From contig JACATO010000052.1 in assembly GCA_018389105.1 (NCBI GenBank), forward strand, positions 1,922,001 to 1,986,000: 64,000 bases of DNA, given 5' to 3'. The position numbers and the translations under genes are program-made. Numbering within the stretch: position 1 is the first letter of the stretch; each line of letters opens with the position of its first letter. Under the pieces are notes generated by a model, which worked only from the letters and a program-made list of their open reading frames with translations, ran no database searches and had not been told where the DNA came from. The DNA comes from Nautilus pompilius. Taxonomy: Eukaryota > Mollusca > Cephalopoda > Nautilida > Nautilidae. Below are positions 12,501 through 25,266 of the stretch, piece after piece.

Positions 12501-15299
12501 AACAATACATCTAACCAACAGATCACAACTCCCAATCTTCAACAGCAAGAAATTCTCTATAAAAAAATAAAAAAAAAGCATGTACACTTATAGTAAGTGA
12601 TGTCCTACCATAATGTTACAATACTGTTTTAGAAACTTCCAGTCTAATCTATAGACAGATAGCTAGCTCCACAGCTACCAACATCATCAGAATATTACCA
12701 AAAGCTTCATGTCCAGCTAACATTTGACCATTTCTTGGTGAGTAGACTTACTGGTATTTTCTCAATTAAATTCCATTTTTCTTTCTCACTCACTCACATT
12801 TCTCTGACTGGTGGATATGTTTAACAAAAGTGTATCTTTCTGTATGTTTTTTTTTTTTTAAAAAAATTTAATACATGTGAAAAATATCGTGAAAAAGGAA
12901 GCTTTGTAGCTAAGCTAATAAATACGCAAACAACATATGACAGACAAAAACAAACGAAATAACATTCATATGATATAAGATCCAAATCATGCATAAAAGA
13001 ATGCCAAAGTCAAGTAAAAAAATGCAATTCATTCCATAACTAAAACACTGAATGTAACAACTCACCTTTATAATTAGTTTTAAAGGAACTTAAATAAATT
13101 TTTAACTCTTGATACTTTTAAAAACATGCATAAACAACACTACAGCTCTCCCATCAGAAATACCACATTATAGCTGTGCCAACTCTGTACATCTGTGTTC
13201 CCTTAACCCATACAGGTCATGGTGCAGACTTCATTACAAGATAATAACAAAGTCTATGGTGATACATTATTTGCTGAAAATAGAAAAGTTACCACCAAAT
13301 TAACCACTGTTATTTCATTTTTGTTCTTTAATACAGCCTGAATTATTCAAGAGAAGGCTTACCTTTTCATGAAATGTGAAATGCTGAGAAAGACCGTGTG
13401 TAATCTCACTAAGTTGGTTTGCATGAATTTTGGGAACCTGCGATTAAAATCCTTTTGTAGAAAAAGTTATATATTTGAATTCCAGTTGTTTTTTTTTTCT
13501 TTAAATATTTATTACGTCTGGAAATAAAATTTTTGATAAGGTTGAAAATAATTATATTAAAAAAACAATAGATTTGTATTTACTTTTTGTGACACAGGTA
13601 TCTACTAAATTGATAATCTAGTTAAATATTAACTCTTATATCTCGTATCCATGAATTAGCCTCTTTGCACAAACATAATGAAATAGCTACCTTGTAATCA
13701 AATGGCTAGTGTTAATCTGCTGTCTTAGGGAGAACAGTTCAAAGCAAAATAAGTGTTATATTGGTTTTAAAAAAAAGTGGCAATTCAGCCTCATGGCAAT
13801 GATTGTAGAATAAAATATTTCTCACCAAGCAGTAACTGATTTAAAGGCAATCAGATTAACCATCAACAAATCAATAAGAGAAGCTATTACAAACCTCAAT
13901 GCAAATGTACTATATCTGGTTGTTGTAAACAGTGCTTTAGTATAATTTTCATCTTATCACAGCAAATCTGGGATCAATATACTACCTTAAAAACTTTGAC
14001 TCTCTCAGTAGAACTGGAAAACTATTCATCACAAGCTTGTGACACTTCAAAGCAGACAGTGACATAGGGAGTTCCCAGCAATATTTATAATGGGAAGTTC
14101 CTGGCAAACGCCCACCTAATATAACTCTCCCAGTTACTACTACTATGAACTAAGAAGAGCCAAAGTAAGTTTTCCAGCCAAATCAATACAATAGAAATCT
14201 CATCAGTACTGAACTTCAAATCCTAGGCATCAGTGGAAAAAAATATAATCATCACTTAGTTTCTTAGATGAATTTCTAAGCAGCATCTTTTTAGGAGACC
14301 TCAACATTAGTATCCTCAAGAAAATCTGCATATCCGCTCACAGCAATAAGTAAAATAACATGGCAACCACTCTAAGATGTTTATAATATTTTACACCATA
14401 AAGACAGTTTGATTATCTGGAATGATCTGAAAGTATTTCAGTTAATACTTTGGGCAACATACAACAATTTTAAAGGAACTGGCTCGAAATGTTCCATATA
14501 GAAGCAAGTAAACATTGAGAAGCAAATCAAAACTAGCTATAGATTTGGAAAGGTATAGCATAAAAAATTTATGCAAAATCATCCATGATCTATTACATAT
14601 TTTCAAGTGTTTGTGCATTTGTTTGTTACTCTTTCATGGCCAAACTGTAGCATGGGTCTAGGTGCTTCAGAATTTGGGCAAGATTCTAAGCTACTGCACA
14701 TTAGCCTTGAAAGCTGTTTTAAGGCCACCAGAGGCTACTTTTCAAAAGCTTCATAGATTATATTTAGTTTACTGTACTCATTTAAAATAGGCAACTAAGC
14801 AACCTTAAATTATAATGAAGGCACCTCAAGATCGAAAGACAGGATTCAAGAATACCAGAGCCTGGCTTAAAAGGCCAGCAGATACCATCTTTCAAAAGTT
14901 CAGTTATTGCAGCTTCACAGTACTCATTAAACTTGGAAGTATCCATAGATTTCAGTTTTTCAATAGCCAGGCTGAAGGCCACCAATGGCAGGTTTTGATA
15001 TCACATGCTCAAGAGTTGGCCAAAACAAAAATCTGTTTTTCTTTCCACCCCAAGGAAAAACTAAAAATGTTGTCTATAGAGAAGTTCTTATGGAACAAAG
15101 TTAGATTTAAGTGTACATTCAATGAATGTGTTTAAACAAATAAAATTTCTGTTTTTCAATTGATATAAAACCTGTTTAATAAAAAACATTTTTTTCCCTC
15201 ATGCAATGTCAAGTAGCCAAGCTGGTATAAAATAAACAAATATATTTGAGATTTTATCTATGTAAAGTATTGGAAATAATTATGGAAGCACACTGGACA

Positions 15300-16450
15300 T
15301 GCAAAAATAATGAGCAATTGCAACTGTGAGATGTATATAATACCTACACAAGACATTGTTATGGAAAATAAACAAAAACAAAAGGAATGCATTATACATT
15401 ACATTAGTATTTGGTATATGAGCCCTTTGCTTTATATAGAGCTTGACACCTTTTTACATGCTCCTATACAGAATATCTAAAATATCCTGTAGCAGTTTCC
15501 ACAATTTATCCAAGGTGTTTGGTTCGTTTGAATTTCTCAGAAGCTATATAAACCCAAATAGCCCCAGTGTTATTTATATGAAGACTTTCTGCAGGCCAAA
15601 GCATCTTTTAAGGTGTTCCATCAGCCTATTTACATTCCAGATAATTATTCACTACAATGGCTGTATGCTTGGGGTCATTGTCATGTTGGAAGATGAATCC
15701 CTGTCTAATGAAATAACTCGCTAAGGGAATGGTATGATGGATGAAAATCAGCCTGTACCTGCCAGCAGTTAGGCTACCTTTGATTTAATGCAAATCTCTG
15801 ATCCCTTTGGCTGGTATGCAGACCAAAATTTATGATGATCCATTCCCATGCTTTACTGTAGCAGTTGTACACTTATTATTATACTCATCAGTCAATCTTC
15901 AAACAAATTACTATTGATTATTGCCAAACAATTCAAAACTTGGACTCATCAAAGAGCACCTTCTTGGTTTTTTGTTTATCCCAATGTTTCATTTATGCTG
16001 CCCATTTCAATCTTGCTGTTTGATTGTTTCTCCTTAGCAAAGGTTCTTGCATGGCTACACATCCCATGAGACCACATCACACTAATTTGTATCTTAATGT
16101 TCTTAAAAACAGTTAATACCCGTACTTAAGCCAGGTCATTTGAAAAATCTCATTGGCTTGTTATCTCTCAAAGAACGTACTCTGGGAGAGTTAAAATCAT
16201 TTCTGAAAAGTTTGGGCTTTTTCCTCAACCATATCTGTTGTCAAGTACCAATTTTGTGTATCCACCTCAGAGTCTTGCATATAGCTCCTTCTCAAAGATG
16301 AAATCAAGCTGCAATTTGCCACATGGATTAATTTTCACTACTTAAAAGTCTGATTGCTATATGCTTGTCGTGGTATTTTCTTCCAAGAAGCCATAGCATT
16401 CACTTGAGATCAATCACACTACAATGACATCACTACCTATACTTTTATAG
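15300..16450 (-). mobile_element. Decayed Tc1-like transposon
   Basis: On the minus strand, broken frames recall Tc1-family transposase: NNQTARLKWA and KKVLFDESKF near 15.95-16.05 kb, CTTATVKHGNGSS with KGIRDLH and IKGSLTAGRY near 15.75-15.87 kb, then FQHDNDPKHTA near 15.68 kb and LDKLWKLLQDILD near 15.5 kb. The DESKF and HDNDPKHTA motifs hold two of the catalytic acidic residues; the part that would carry the third is too decayed to place. Stops and shifts are numerous and I see no terminal repeats, so this is an old copy with approximate borders. Confidence 0.75.
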
Positions 16451-17985
16451 CTACCCTGCAGGTGAGCCACTTTATGATTGATTGCATGACAACCAATCAT
16501 CAACACATGACTGTACTATCGAGCTTTCTAATTTTACACATAAGATGCAATGAGATACAATATCAGATAAATATTTGTTACAGTAAGAATACAAAACCAT
16601 CAGCTTCATGCAAATCTTGAGTCATTCAATTGATTTATATAATTCATGGGTAATTTCGATTTAATGACTGATTTTATTAGGCATTTCACAATTTTACTAA
16701 ATATATACTCCAGTAAATCTATGAGTTCCAAACCAAACCCAGAAAAGACAATTTCATGCATGATGTAATTTTCATGACCAAACAATATTTTCACTTAGAA
16801 GCCATAAAAAGACCAATTTGTCCAAGCTGATTGTAAAGCTGAGACCAACTTGTTCTTGTTAACAGAAAATACATTTAGATAACAAATAGGGAATACAAAA
16901 GGTAAACTGGTTCTGAGTTATACACCTTTCAGTTAGCTAGCATTAACAGAAATTGTATGTTGATCTAAGGTTGTCAACTCCAAAAAATGTAGGGTAAGTA
17001 CCCTACTCACCACAGTTGAAAGGATTTACTATAAGGGTCACCAGGAATTCTAAAAATGAGCTTTCTTTCTGCATTGATGTCTGCCTTCCTATCATGGATT
17101 GCTGAATGAGATTAAATGGTCATACTATGCTAGAAGAAAAGCATCAACTAGTGAATTATAGAAGTTCTGTACAACAAGTTAAGATACTATTTCAATATTT
17201 TTCCCCTTATGGTTTTACTTCATATTATCCTTACCTAATTTTTGAATGATGATTCTTAAGGAAATAATGTTTTCCTAATCTTAAAAATTGTACATATTTT
17301 ACATCCTATTTACAAAATTGTTTTATAAATTGGCAGAGAAATTGAGAAAATGTAACTCACTTTAACATGCTATTAGGAGGTAAAAATTCATGAGTAATTC
17401 AGAAAATAGATGAATAAACAATTATAGAATGAGTAACTCTCACACATAAAGTCTCAATGGCCTAATTTGTATCATTAACTGGCTGAATAATATTTCTAGT
17501 TGCTACCAGTTCTTTCTTTGTTTTTAAAATGAGGTTTTCTGTTATATTTTTATATCTCAAATTCCCTTTCCCATCTCTAAATATTATTGTGCAAACTGTC
17601 GATTCTTAAGTAAATTCTGCCTAGTGGAATGTTAAGAAAAATGCATGTGCATTTATTCTACAATGTATAGTACATAAATAAATGTTTGAAAGTTAGTTTT
17701 GGTATTTGGTGGAGAACATGTTTTATTGAGTAGAGAAGCAACAAATTGTTTATTCACTCTGTAGTAAAACTTTCTGAGAACGGTAATTAGAAAGAGAGGA
17801 AAATCAATCTTTCAACATAACTAACTGCAGTGGAATAATCAGAAATATGGTGTAGAGTTTTTAAAAACAGCAGAAAGAAACCATAGTTTTGATATTACTG
17901 TTATGTTCTAACATAATCAAAATTGTTATTTCATCCTATCAAAGTAGACTTGGAAAAGATTAACCAGGTTTGACTGAAGATTATA

Positions 17986-17991
17986 TTTATT
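17986..17991 (-). terminator. Polyadenylation hexamer AATAAA
   Basis: The minus-strand AATAAA lies about 75 bases beyond the stop of the possible terminal exon 18065-18214, a normal distance for 3' end formation. In such AT-rich DNA the hexamer occurs often by chance, so it only supports the exon, not proves it. Confidence 0.25.
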
Positions 17992-18064
17992 AATAGCTTC
18001 TGATACATCTACTGGGTGTTAATTACTTCTCCCTTGTCAAAAAACTTTGTCATTGCCTATCTTT

Positions 18065-18214
18065 TTAGGTAAGCCAAGAACAGTTTTTGGCACAGGAATC
18101 ATCTACCATAGAAAAAAAGAAATTTTCTAATTCTTCATCATCAGTTTTGCTCAGAAAAGAAACACCAAAACCAGTTATAACACAACAAGCAGCAATGAGT
18201 AAACTTACATACCA
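18065..18214 (-). CDS. Possible alternative terminal exon with a membrane segment
   Basis: On the minus strand a strong acceptor (ttcaatcttttaccag) opens 49 codons and a stop. The peptide starts WYVSLLIAACCVITGFGVSF, an uninterrupted hydrophobic run of about 19 residues, then an acidic Cys-containing tail of about 25 residues. An AATAAA hexamer lies about 75 bases past the stop. It starts in phase 0, so the 21965-22030 exon could splice to it, giving a membrane-anchored, truncated spectrin-repeat product; that is inference. It could instead be the last exon of an unrelated nested gene or a relic of a membrane transporter such as an SLC5-type carrier, which it faintly resembles. Confidence 0.3.
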   Translation of the reverse strand, partial: WYVSLLIAACCVITGFGVSFLSKTDDEELENFFFSMVDDSCAKNCSWLT

Positions 18215-21200
18215 CTGGTAAAAGATTGAATAAATAAATACACTCTCAAACAAAGATAATAATATTTATAAATTGCAGAAATTTTCTAAACAGATTAATT
18301 ATTAAACAGCAGCTTTTGACCATCACCTTTGGGAAAAGAGACAGACAGACAGACCTTATCACTGATAATTTCTTGCTCAACTGGAATTAAAGCTAAAAAC
18401 TTTTTTTCTTCCCTCAGAATGATAAATCGTGTTTAGTCACTTCCTGGCTTAATTAAATCTTACAATTCACTTTCTGATCAGGAAATGATTAAAAATCTTA
18501 CAAGTGAGGAAAACTGACACGAAGTTAATCATCAATAAAGATACAAGCAATTTTTATTAAAAAGGGAGATGGAAAATAATCTGTGAAAGTATTTGAATTT
18601 AAAATAAAATAGTACTGATTCAAGTTTTAAATTAAAATTTCTTACAAGTGGGTTGTTTGTTTTTAATTAAAGTACAGTTGTGACCAAATTTATTGTATCA
18701 TTTTAAATAATTCTAACTTTTGTTTTAAGTGTAATCATCCAATAACTCATGCAATGTTCAAGTATTTACCTTTGTTTAATTTATCATTGATTTCTTTTGT
18801 GAAAGTAATATGATGCAGTCAAAACAATTCCAAGCAAAGTGTGGATGTATTGAAGTTCACTGCTCCATCACTTAACAGTTTACATCTCCACAAGAAATTT
18901 AGGAATGTTTAACAGAGAGTCCTTTGAATATAAAACAATACTTAAATTACTTTATCTTACATTTAAAATAGATTTCTACACTTTAAAAACACATGCAATT
19001 AACACTAGTAAGGATCATGAGGTGATGCAATAACTGTGGCCAATGCTATAAAATGAGAGTTAGTATTTATCAAGAGAGACAACAGTCCTGTCATCCAGAA
19101 ATTTAATAATATATAATATTACCCCTTAAGTGACTGAAAGCCTATTGAGTTTTTATTATTTCAAAAAAAATTTTTTAAATTTTGGTCAAGGAGGAAACTA
19201 TGTTTATAATATACATGCATACTTAATTATTTCCCTTGATGAAATTTAGAATTAAAAACATTATTATGGGAGTAGAAAAGGTGAAATATCATTTGATTGT
19301 TTTATGAAGGCACCTGACATATTAAATGATACAAAAAATCAACTTTTTATTTAGCTGTTTAAGCATCAAAGGGTCAAGAAAGAGATGTTAATGTACATCA
19401 GCTGATTTATAAGATAAAATAAAGCACAAATATTTATTTGACACAAACTCATTTTTCAAATGTCATAATATAGGCATCTAAAACATTCAAAGTTAAAGAA
19501 CTAATTAATTCACAGGCAAAAATATTGGAAGTTCTTCGTAGCAGAGACTCATATACATATTATAAAGTAGGGCCCACCACCTTGATTTGAAAGCCCAAAG
19601 ATATCTTTAGTTCTGTCTATTCAAACTATAATTGTAAGTTACACTGAAAAGCAATGCTGTACAAAGTTAAAAAATACAGGAAACTTTGGCTCATTATTGC
19701 TTAAAAGGAGGAAACTAAATTTTTAAAAAAATATTATCAGTTTTGTTACTGCATAGTTAGTAAAACCTGAGAAGAGATGCTATTTTCTTTTCTAAACACA
19801 ACCATATATTTCATTGTGTAATTTAATTTCATACACTTTTTATGAGGAGGAACCAGAAGAAATTAAAATTTAAGCTGATTATACAATGGAAAGGATATCT
19901 GTGAATGAGTAAGCTACATATATAATAATGAAAGATTAACAAAGGCACAGGTAAGTAATGTGTGTTCATCAAAACAAAGAAAAACAGAAGGCAAAAAATC
20001 AAAACCCACAAATTTTATTCAGCAGTTAGCTTTTAAGTGAAACCTTAATAAACCATTAATAGTAATAATAATAGATTTTTTAAAATTTAAGATGGTTATA
20101 AAGTTGGTAAGGGGTTCTCCTAAAGATCAGTTATATATATATAAAACAAAACAAAAATGTCAACAAAATCTATACAGAATGAGAATACTGCTAGAAGTTT
20201 TGTAGATTTCCCTTGGGTGCTGTCTTCCCCAGTGTGCTTTGACTGACCAAGATTGATCAAAAGAAAGCAAGACCAAAAGTGGCATCTCAATGGGCAAAAG
20301 ATGAATGACACCAAGCACATGAAATTTTGGTGTGGAGCTAACTCATGTCAGTGCACAAGGTGAGGTAAAGTTGTGAAATGTGTGTACAGTGCTAATACTT
20401 TCTTGTTCTTAAATTTTAGCATGACAAAGGATTTCATTTAAATTTCTTACAAAACCTCCTCCTCCCACATACACACAAACAATGAGGAGGAAGAAAATAG
20501 CAAGAACAATATATTCAGTATGTAGACAAATTCTCAAGTTATCTTTTGTTTTATTATTTGTCTTAGTTGATCTGCAAAATTTTATCACAAACAGAAATAG
20601 CAGTCAATACCAACCACACTTTCTGCAGCTATAGCTCATTGTAAATTCAGAACTTAATATTAAAAAAAAAACAAACTTATTTTCTTTTCCATATCTCCAA
20701 TCTTTAATAAGCACATGTAACTATGCTAAGAATGTATATGGATGATTACAATTAATTTTACAATAAATACAATGATATAATGCTCGCTGATTGTGACCAT
20801 GAAAGACATTTTATTGATGGGGTGCATGAAAACATTAGCTTGTTTATCATTACTATGAGTAGGCCAAATCTAACTATCTATAACTATTAATCACAATTTT
20901 CTGGAGGGGTGGACATGATCTTAAAAAATGCACACCTCATGAGCAGAAATAGGATATTAGAAATATTTTCACTAACATAGTTGATTTGCACTTAAGTTAA
21001 AACGTAATTCCATGACCTTTTTGAGAACTGACCCACTATATAGTGATGAAAGCTCAAAAGAACCAAGTTTACCTCCAAAAATCTTTTTTTAATTTTAAGA
21101 ATAAAGATTATTTTTGAAACATTGATGCTACTAAGCAGGAAATAAGTAAAACCACAATAGTGTAATGGTAACTTGGAATAAAACAAAGAAATGATAACAA

Positions 21201-21964
21201 AGGAAACTTGAAAACCTCTTCAAGCAATCAGAGAAGAAAACTAAGAGAAGTTACAAATGAATGTGTCATCCATCAGTCAAGGGCAAATAATTATAGTTTT
21301 AAACTCTTGTAAGTAATAAATACAAATGCATTAGCATTGTTGTTTAATTTTTAAAAAGGTGAATGTGAAGATTTTGACAATATTGTTTTTGGTGGAAAAA
21401 AGAAATGTCTCACTGAATTAAATACTCACAATGGCTGATTCAGATTTGTTAGTCATTCTACTTTATCAACTGAGAGTCAAAAAAACTCTCAAAAGTGAAA
21501 GTCTACAGCTACTACTGCCCTGCTTTGCATCTCTGGTACAATTATGCAATATTTGTTTTGTCTCAATCAATCAATTTGTGCATCCATGCATGCTGGTCAG
21601 TGGCTGCTCATTCACTCACATGATATCTGAAGAAAATTAAGTTTAGACTTGTAATTTTATGGCAATAGTTGTTTTGTTGTTCATGTTTGGTTCAAGAAAC
21701 TCTCAGAAAGATTTTTTTTTTTACAGCACATTTATCATAAAACCTTTCATAATAAGTGCACTTTCTATAAATGGATGATAAATTGTTCATATGGTCCTCA
21801 GGTGGGTTTTAGTTTATTCTTCATCAGATTTGATATTATTAATAATGGATTTTTAATTTTCTTTTTTGAAGAGAAAGTTTCAAATCTTATCCACAATTAT
21901 TAACAACAGGTCAGTGACTGCTGAGCTTGCTTAATTCTTCAACAACAACAACACTGTGGCTTAC

Positions 21965-22030
21965 CTGGAAAAGTTGGGTTTCTGTCCAGTAAATCTCCTC
22001 AAACACTTCAACGTCCAGCTCCATCATATT
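21965..22030 (-). CDS. Probable small internal exon, spectrin repeat helix B
   Basis: Closed by a consensus donor (ttccag/gtaagc), this exon encodes NMMELDVEVFEEIYWTETQL followed by FQ, and ends in phase 0. Placed after the 45.3-kb exon it supplies the middle helix expected of a spectrin repeat: amphipathic, aromatic at the heptad positions, at about the right spacing. The acceptor is uncertain. I used the AG at 22031-22032, which has a poor pyrimidine tract; an AG at 22019-22020 gives an 18-codon exon (21965-22018) in the same phase. An in-frame stop lies just upstream (22046-22048), so the exon cannot extend further. A first exon starting at one of its ATGs is the alternative. Confidence 0.5.
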
Positions 22031-22319
22031 CTTAGATATCATATTTCAGAGTGGCATTTAAAAGTTTGTCTTTTGCCTAGTATCTGCCATCTAGTCACAC
22101 TATCTTTTGAAAACAGCTTTTCTCTCCTTCCACTGGACATTCACAATGTACTTGTTTTGTTTGTTTTTTTTCTTCTTAAAGCAAAGCAAAAAAAAATATT
22201 ACATTTTTTTTCTTTCTTTTTTTTAAAATAAATGTCAGGGTTCTGCTTTTGACTGAATAAAATTTCTGTTTCTTTTGGATTTTCTTAAATGAATTCTCCA
22301 CTGAAAAACAAAATGCTGA

Positions 22320-22700
22320 TATCTCAGTGGCTAGCACAGAATTAGATTCTAACCACTGCCAGCAGTGCTGTTGTCATAGTAGCCTTTCACCACTGCCACC
22401 TTGGTTCTTTTTTAACTCTGTGGAGAAAAATCTTCACAGGAAACCAGGAGACTCGACCCAGACCTATGGAGAGAGTCAACAGCTATCAGAAAAACTGAGA
22501 GTGAAGTAAAACCCCCAAGCATGCCCTGAAGCACATCTTCTGAGGACAACCCTATCTTTCCTCCTGGCCTGTTTTCAGGCTGCTGATAACTGTAACTATT
22601 TATAATGTTAGCCAGCATGACAGAACATGGAATGCTACAGACTTTCCCTTTGAAAGATGGAAAGAAAAGATGCCCCATACTATTCTGATCAATCAATACC
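22320..22700. other. Less AT-rich patch with open frames on both strands
   Basis: A patch clearly richer in G and C than its surroundings, with a 94-codon minus frame (22412-22696, containing QQPENRPGGKIGLSSEDVLQ) and a 60-codon plus frame (22327-22509). It sits about 0.4 kb upstream, in the minus-strand sense, of the helix B exon. No convincing splice pair was found, so it is not called as an exon. Confidence 0.2.
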
Positions 22701-24174
22701 AGTGTGGTAGTCCATCCTGGAAGGTCAAATTAGAGGTGCACCCACAGCCATTATGAAACATTTCAATATGCACGAAATTAGTCCCTCCCAGTTCACACCA
22801 GCAGTCTGCTGATACAGTGAAACCTGAAACCAAGGTTACTGGTGGAATTAAACTTATACAGACAGCTACAATGAAAAAGATCACTAAATAGACTTTTTTA
22901 AAATTACTCCCATTGTAAATCTTGCAAAAAAAAAAATAAAGAAAGAAATTGAAGTCCAACTGATAAGATGACAACTCCAAGGTGCTTGTTTTAAGTGCTG
23001 GAGGGTTAAAAGCAAACTGCTATTTAAAGTATACAATGTAATATTTAAGTTATACATCTCATCTCATGAATACTCCAGAAAATTACATTATACTGACAAT
23101 AAATGTATTATATGATAGATAACTAATCATAACTTAGCTAATGGCAAAGGAATAAAAGGGAAATGCTTCTACATGTAAAAAAAATTTTTTTCTTTTTATG
23201 GCATTCCTTATAAAACAGCACATCTAATTTACTATACATCCTTGTGAAATTAGACTGATGGTGGTTTAAAGATCTTTGTAATATTTTCTAGGTTAACTAA
23301 TTTGCACAGAAGTATGACACCACATTTTAAACCTGGTATACAAACTTATAATCAGATAAACGGTACTGTTTGGTTTTATTATACTTCTTTACTTTCCAAA
23401 AAGTAACCAAAAGCATCGTTAATAAAAGATATGTTCTTTTCCTCCTTTTCTAATTTTTTTTTTCCCAACACAATCAATAAGCAGCATCCCTTTTATCATC
23501 ACATATACTCCTGGGTGATTTAATTCCGTAAGCTGAAGTGTTGACATGCAAACATCTGCTACAAAAACAGTGTTATTAGATTAAGAATCAAAGTTGTCCG
23601 GCATCAATCTATGAAATCCAAAGCTAACAAACCAAAATCCATCTTCTGCTGTACCTCCTGTATACACAACATCACTACTGATGAAAATTAACACAAACTC
23701 TAACACGTAAATAAAGAAACACTTTTAACTATTCCATTGCATTATAAAGCACGAAACTACAGTGAGACATGTAAACGTAGACATTAAAATATGTGAACTG
23801 TGAGTCTCTTATGGGCATAACTATGAAACAAAGTAATGCATCAGGAAGGCAGACATTTAAAGGGACTGAAAGCTACAATATCACTTCTCTGGTATATTTT
23901 AAAAAAAAAAAAAAACAATAATGAAGCCTTATTCTATTATTTTCTTAAAATTTTGAAGAAATAACAAGTGGTAAAAGAAATGATACTGAAAGAAATATTT
24001 TATTTAGAAAGAAAAACGTACAAAGTGTCCCTAGTGACTAATTTTATTCAAAAAATGAGATAATTAATAAGCAGAAAATCCGGGTTATAGATTCTTGTTA
24101 TGCAAAAAAGAGAAAGTACATAAATATATTTTAAAAAAAAAAAACAAAAACAGGATTGAATGAATGCATAGAAT

Positions 24175-24200
24175 AATGATGATGATGATGATGATGATGA
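24175..24200. repeat. ATG/GAT trinucleotide repeat
   Basis: About eight tandem trinucleotide units within AT-rich noncoding sequence. Confidence 0.95.
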
Positions 24201-25017
24201 ATAATATACACATAAACCACTGTACATTTATTTTTTTAAAAAAATGATAAAGTGATTTTTGTAATTAGATTTTAACTCGAACAGTTTTCACTAAGACAGT
24301 TTAATGAATCATCTAAATTTTAAAAAAAAAAAAAAAAAAACATTCTAAAGTGATTCTCAGTATGGATTTCAGGCTAAAAAAAAGTCTTCAATGACTAGTA
24401 TCCTAGAAGTTTTGGAAGACATAGAAGAGCAGTTAAAATAACCATGAGGATATTTCCTATTTAGACAAGTGAAGTTTTTTTGTTTTTGTTTTAAAAATTA
24501 AGTTTCACTAAAGGACTCAGTTTAAAAAAAAAAAAAGCAGGCGTATATTTTTGTAATAGGCAAAATAGCTTTTTGCTTATTTAGAGATTTCCTAGTAAAA
24601 AAAAACAAAAACAGACAGCACATTGTTTTAAGTGATAAAATATCTTCATATTAACAAGTGGTATGCTACAGGGTTTGGTTTTAGCTCTCTTATTATTTAT
24701 ACAACTGATAACATAAATGTAAACAATACTGTAGATAATACTAAAATTTATGATAAGTCGAAACAAGTTTAAAAAGCAATTGATAACTCATTAAATTGGT
24801 CATGCAAGAAAAAAATGGAGTTTACATTTAAAAAATAAAGTTAATTAAATAGTAAAATTATAATCATTAGTATGTTGGAGACTCTAAATTTAAAAAAAAA
24901 AAAACTACTTTCAGGGAAAAAAAACTGAGGGGTATTAGCAAAAATCATAAATGTGAATAACAATACATTTTAACTGCTAATAAAGCCCAAAGAATCTAGA
25001 AATAATTAAACACTGAT

Positions 25018-25266
25018 GTGGTCCAGTGACAGAGTGCTAAGTCAAGGGCCTAAATTTGAATCCCAATTGAGATTGGCTCAGTTTGGCATACCTTCAGACA
25101 CTGGCTTCTTCCTACATCTCAATAATGAAATGGTTATAGTAAAAATTTCCTGACTAAAGAAAAAGGTGCCAGGCCCCTTGGGGCACAGAACTGGTGATGT
25201 ATCCTGGTGGACAACTTTAGCAGTATACTTCTTCACCAGGGTTGTCTCCCTTGTAGACATTATGAA
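25018..25266 (+). mobile_element. tRNA-derived SINE copy, diverged
   Basis: Plus-strand copy: a head with tttgaatccca as a B-box remnant, cttcctacatctcaataatg in the body, ccaggccccttggggca as in the 52.6-kb copy, and gttgtctcccttgtagac at the end. Confidence 0.65.

Larger units (their letters stand above)
9543..21964. other. Probable 12.4-kb intron
   Basis: Lies between the helix B and helix C exons of the spectrin-repeat gene. It contains a decayed Tc1-like transposon (15.3-16.45 kb) and the possible alternative terminal exon (18065-18214). The patch at 9.7-10.35 kb is a little less AT-rich and contains a minus-strand TATAAAA-like string near 10.32 kb, but nothing ties it to a promoter. 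The rest is AT-rich unique sequence. Confidence 0.5.
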
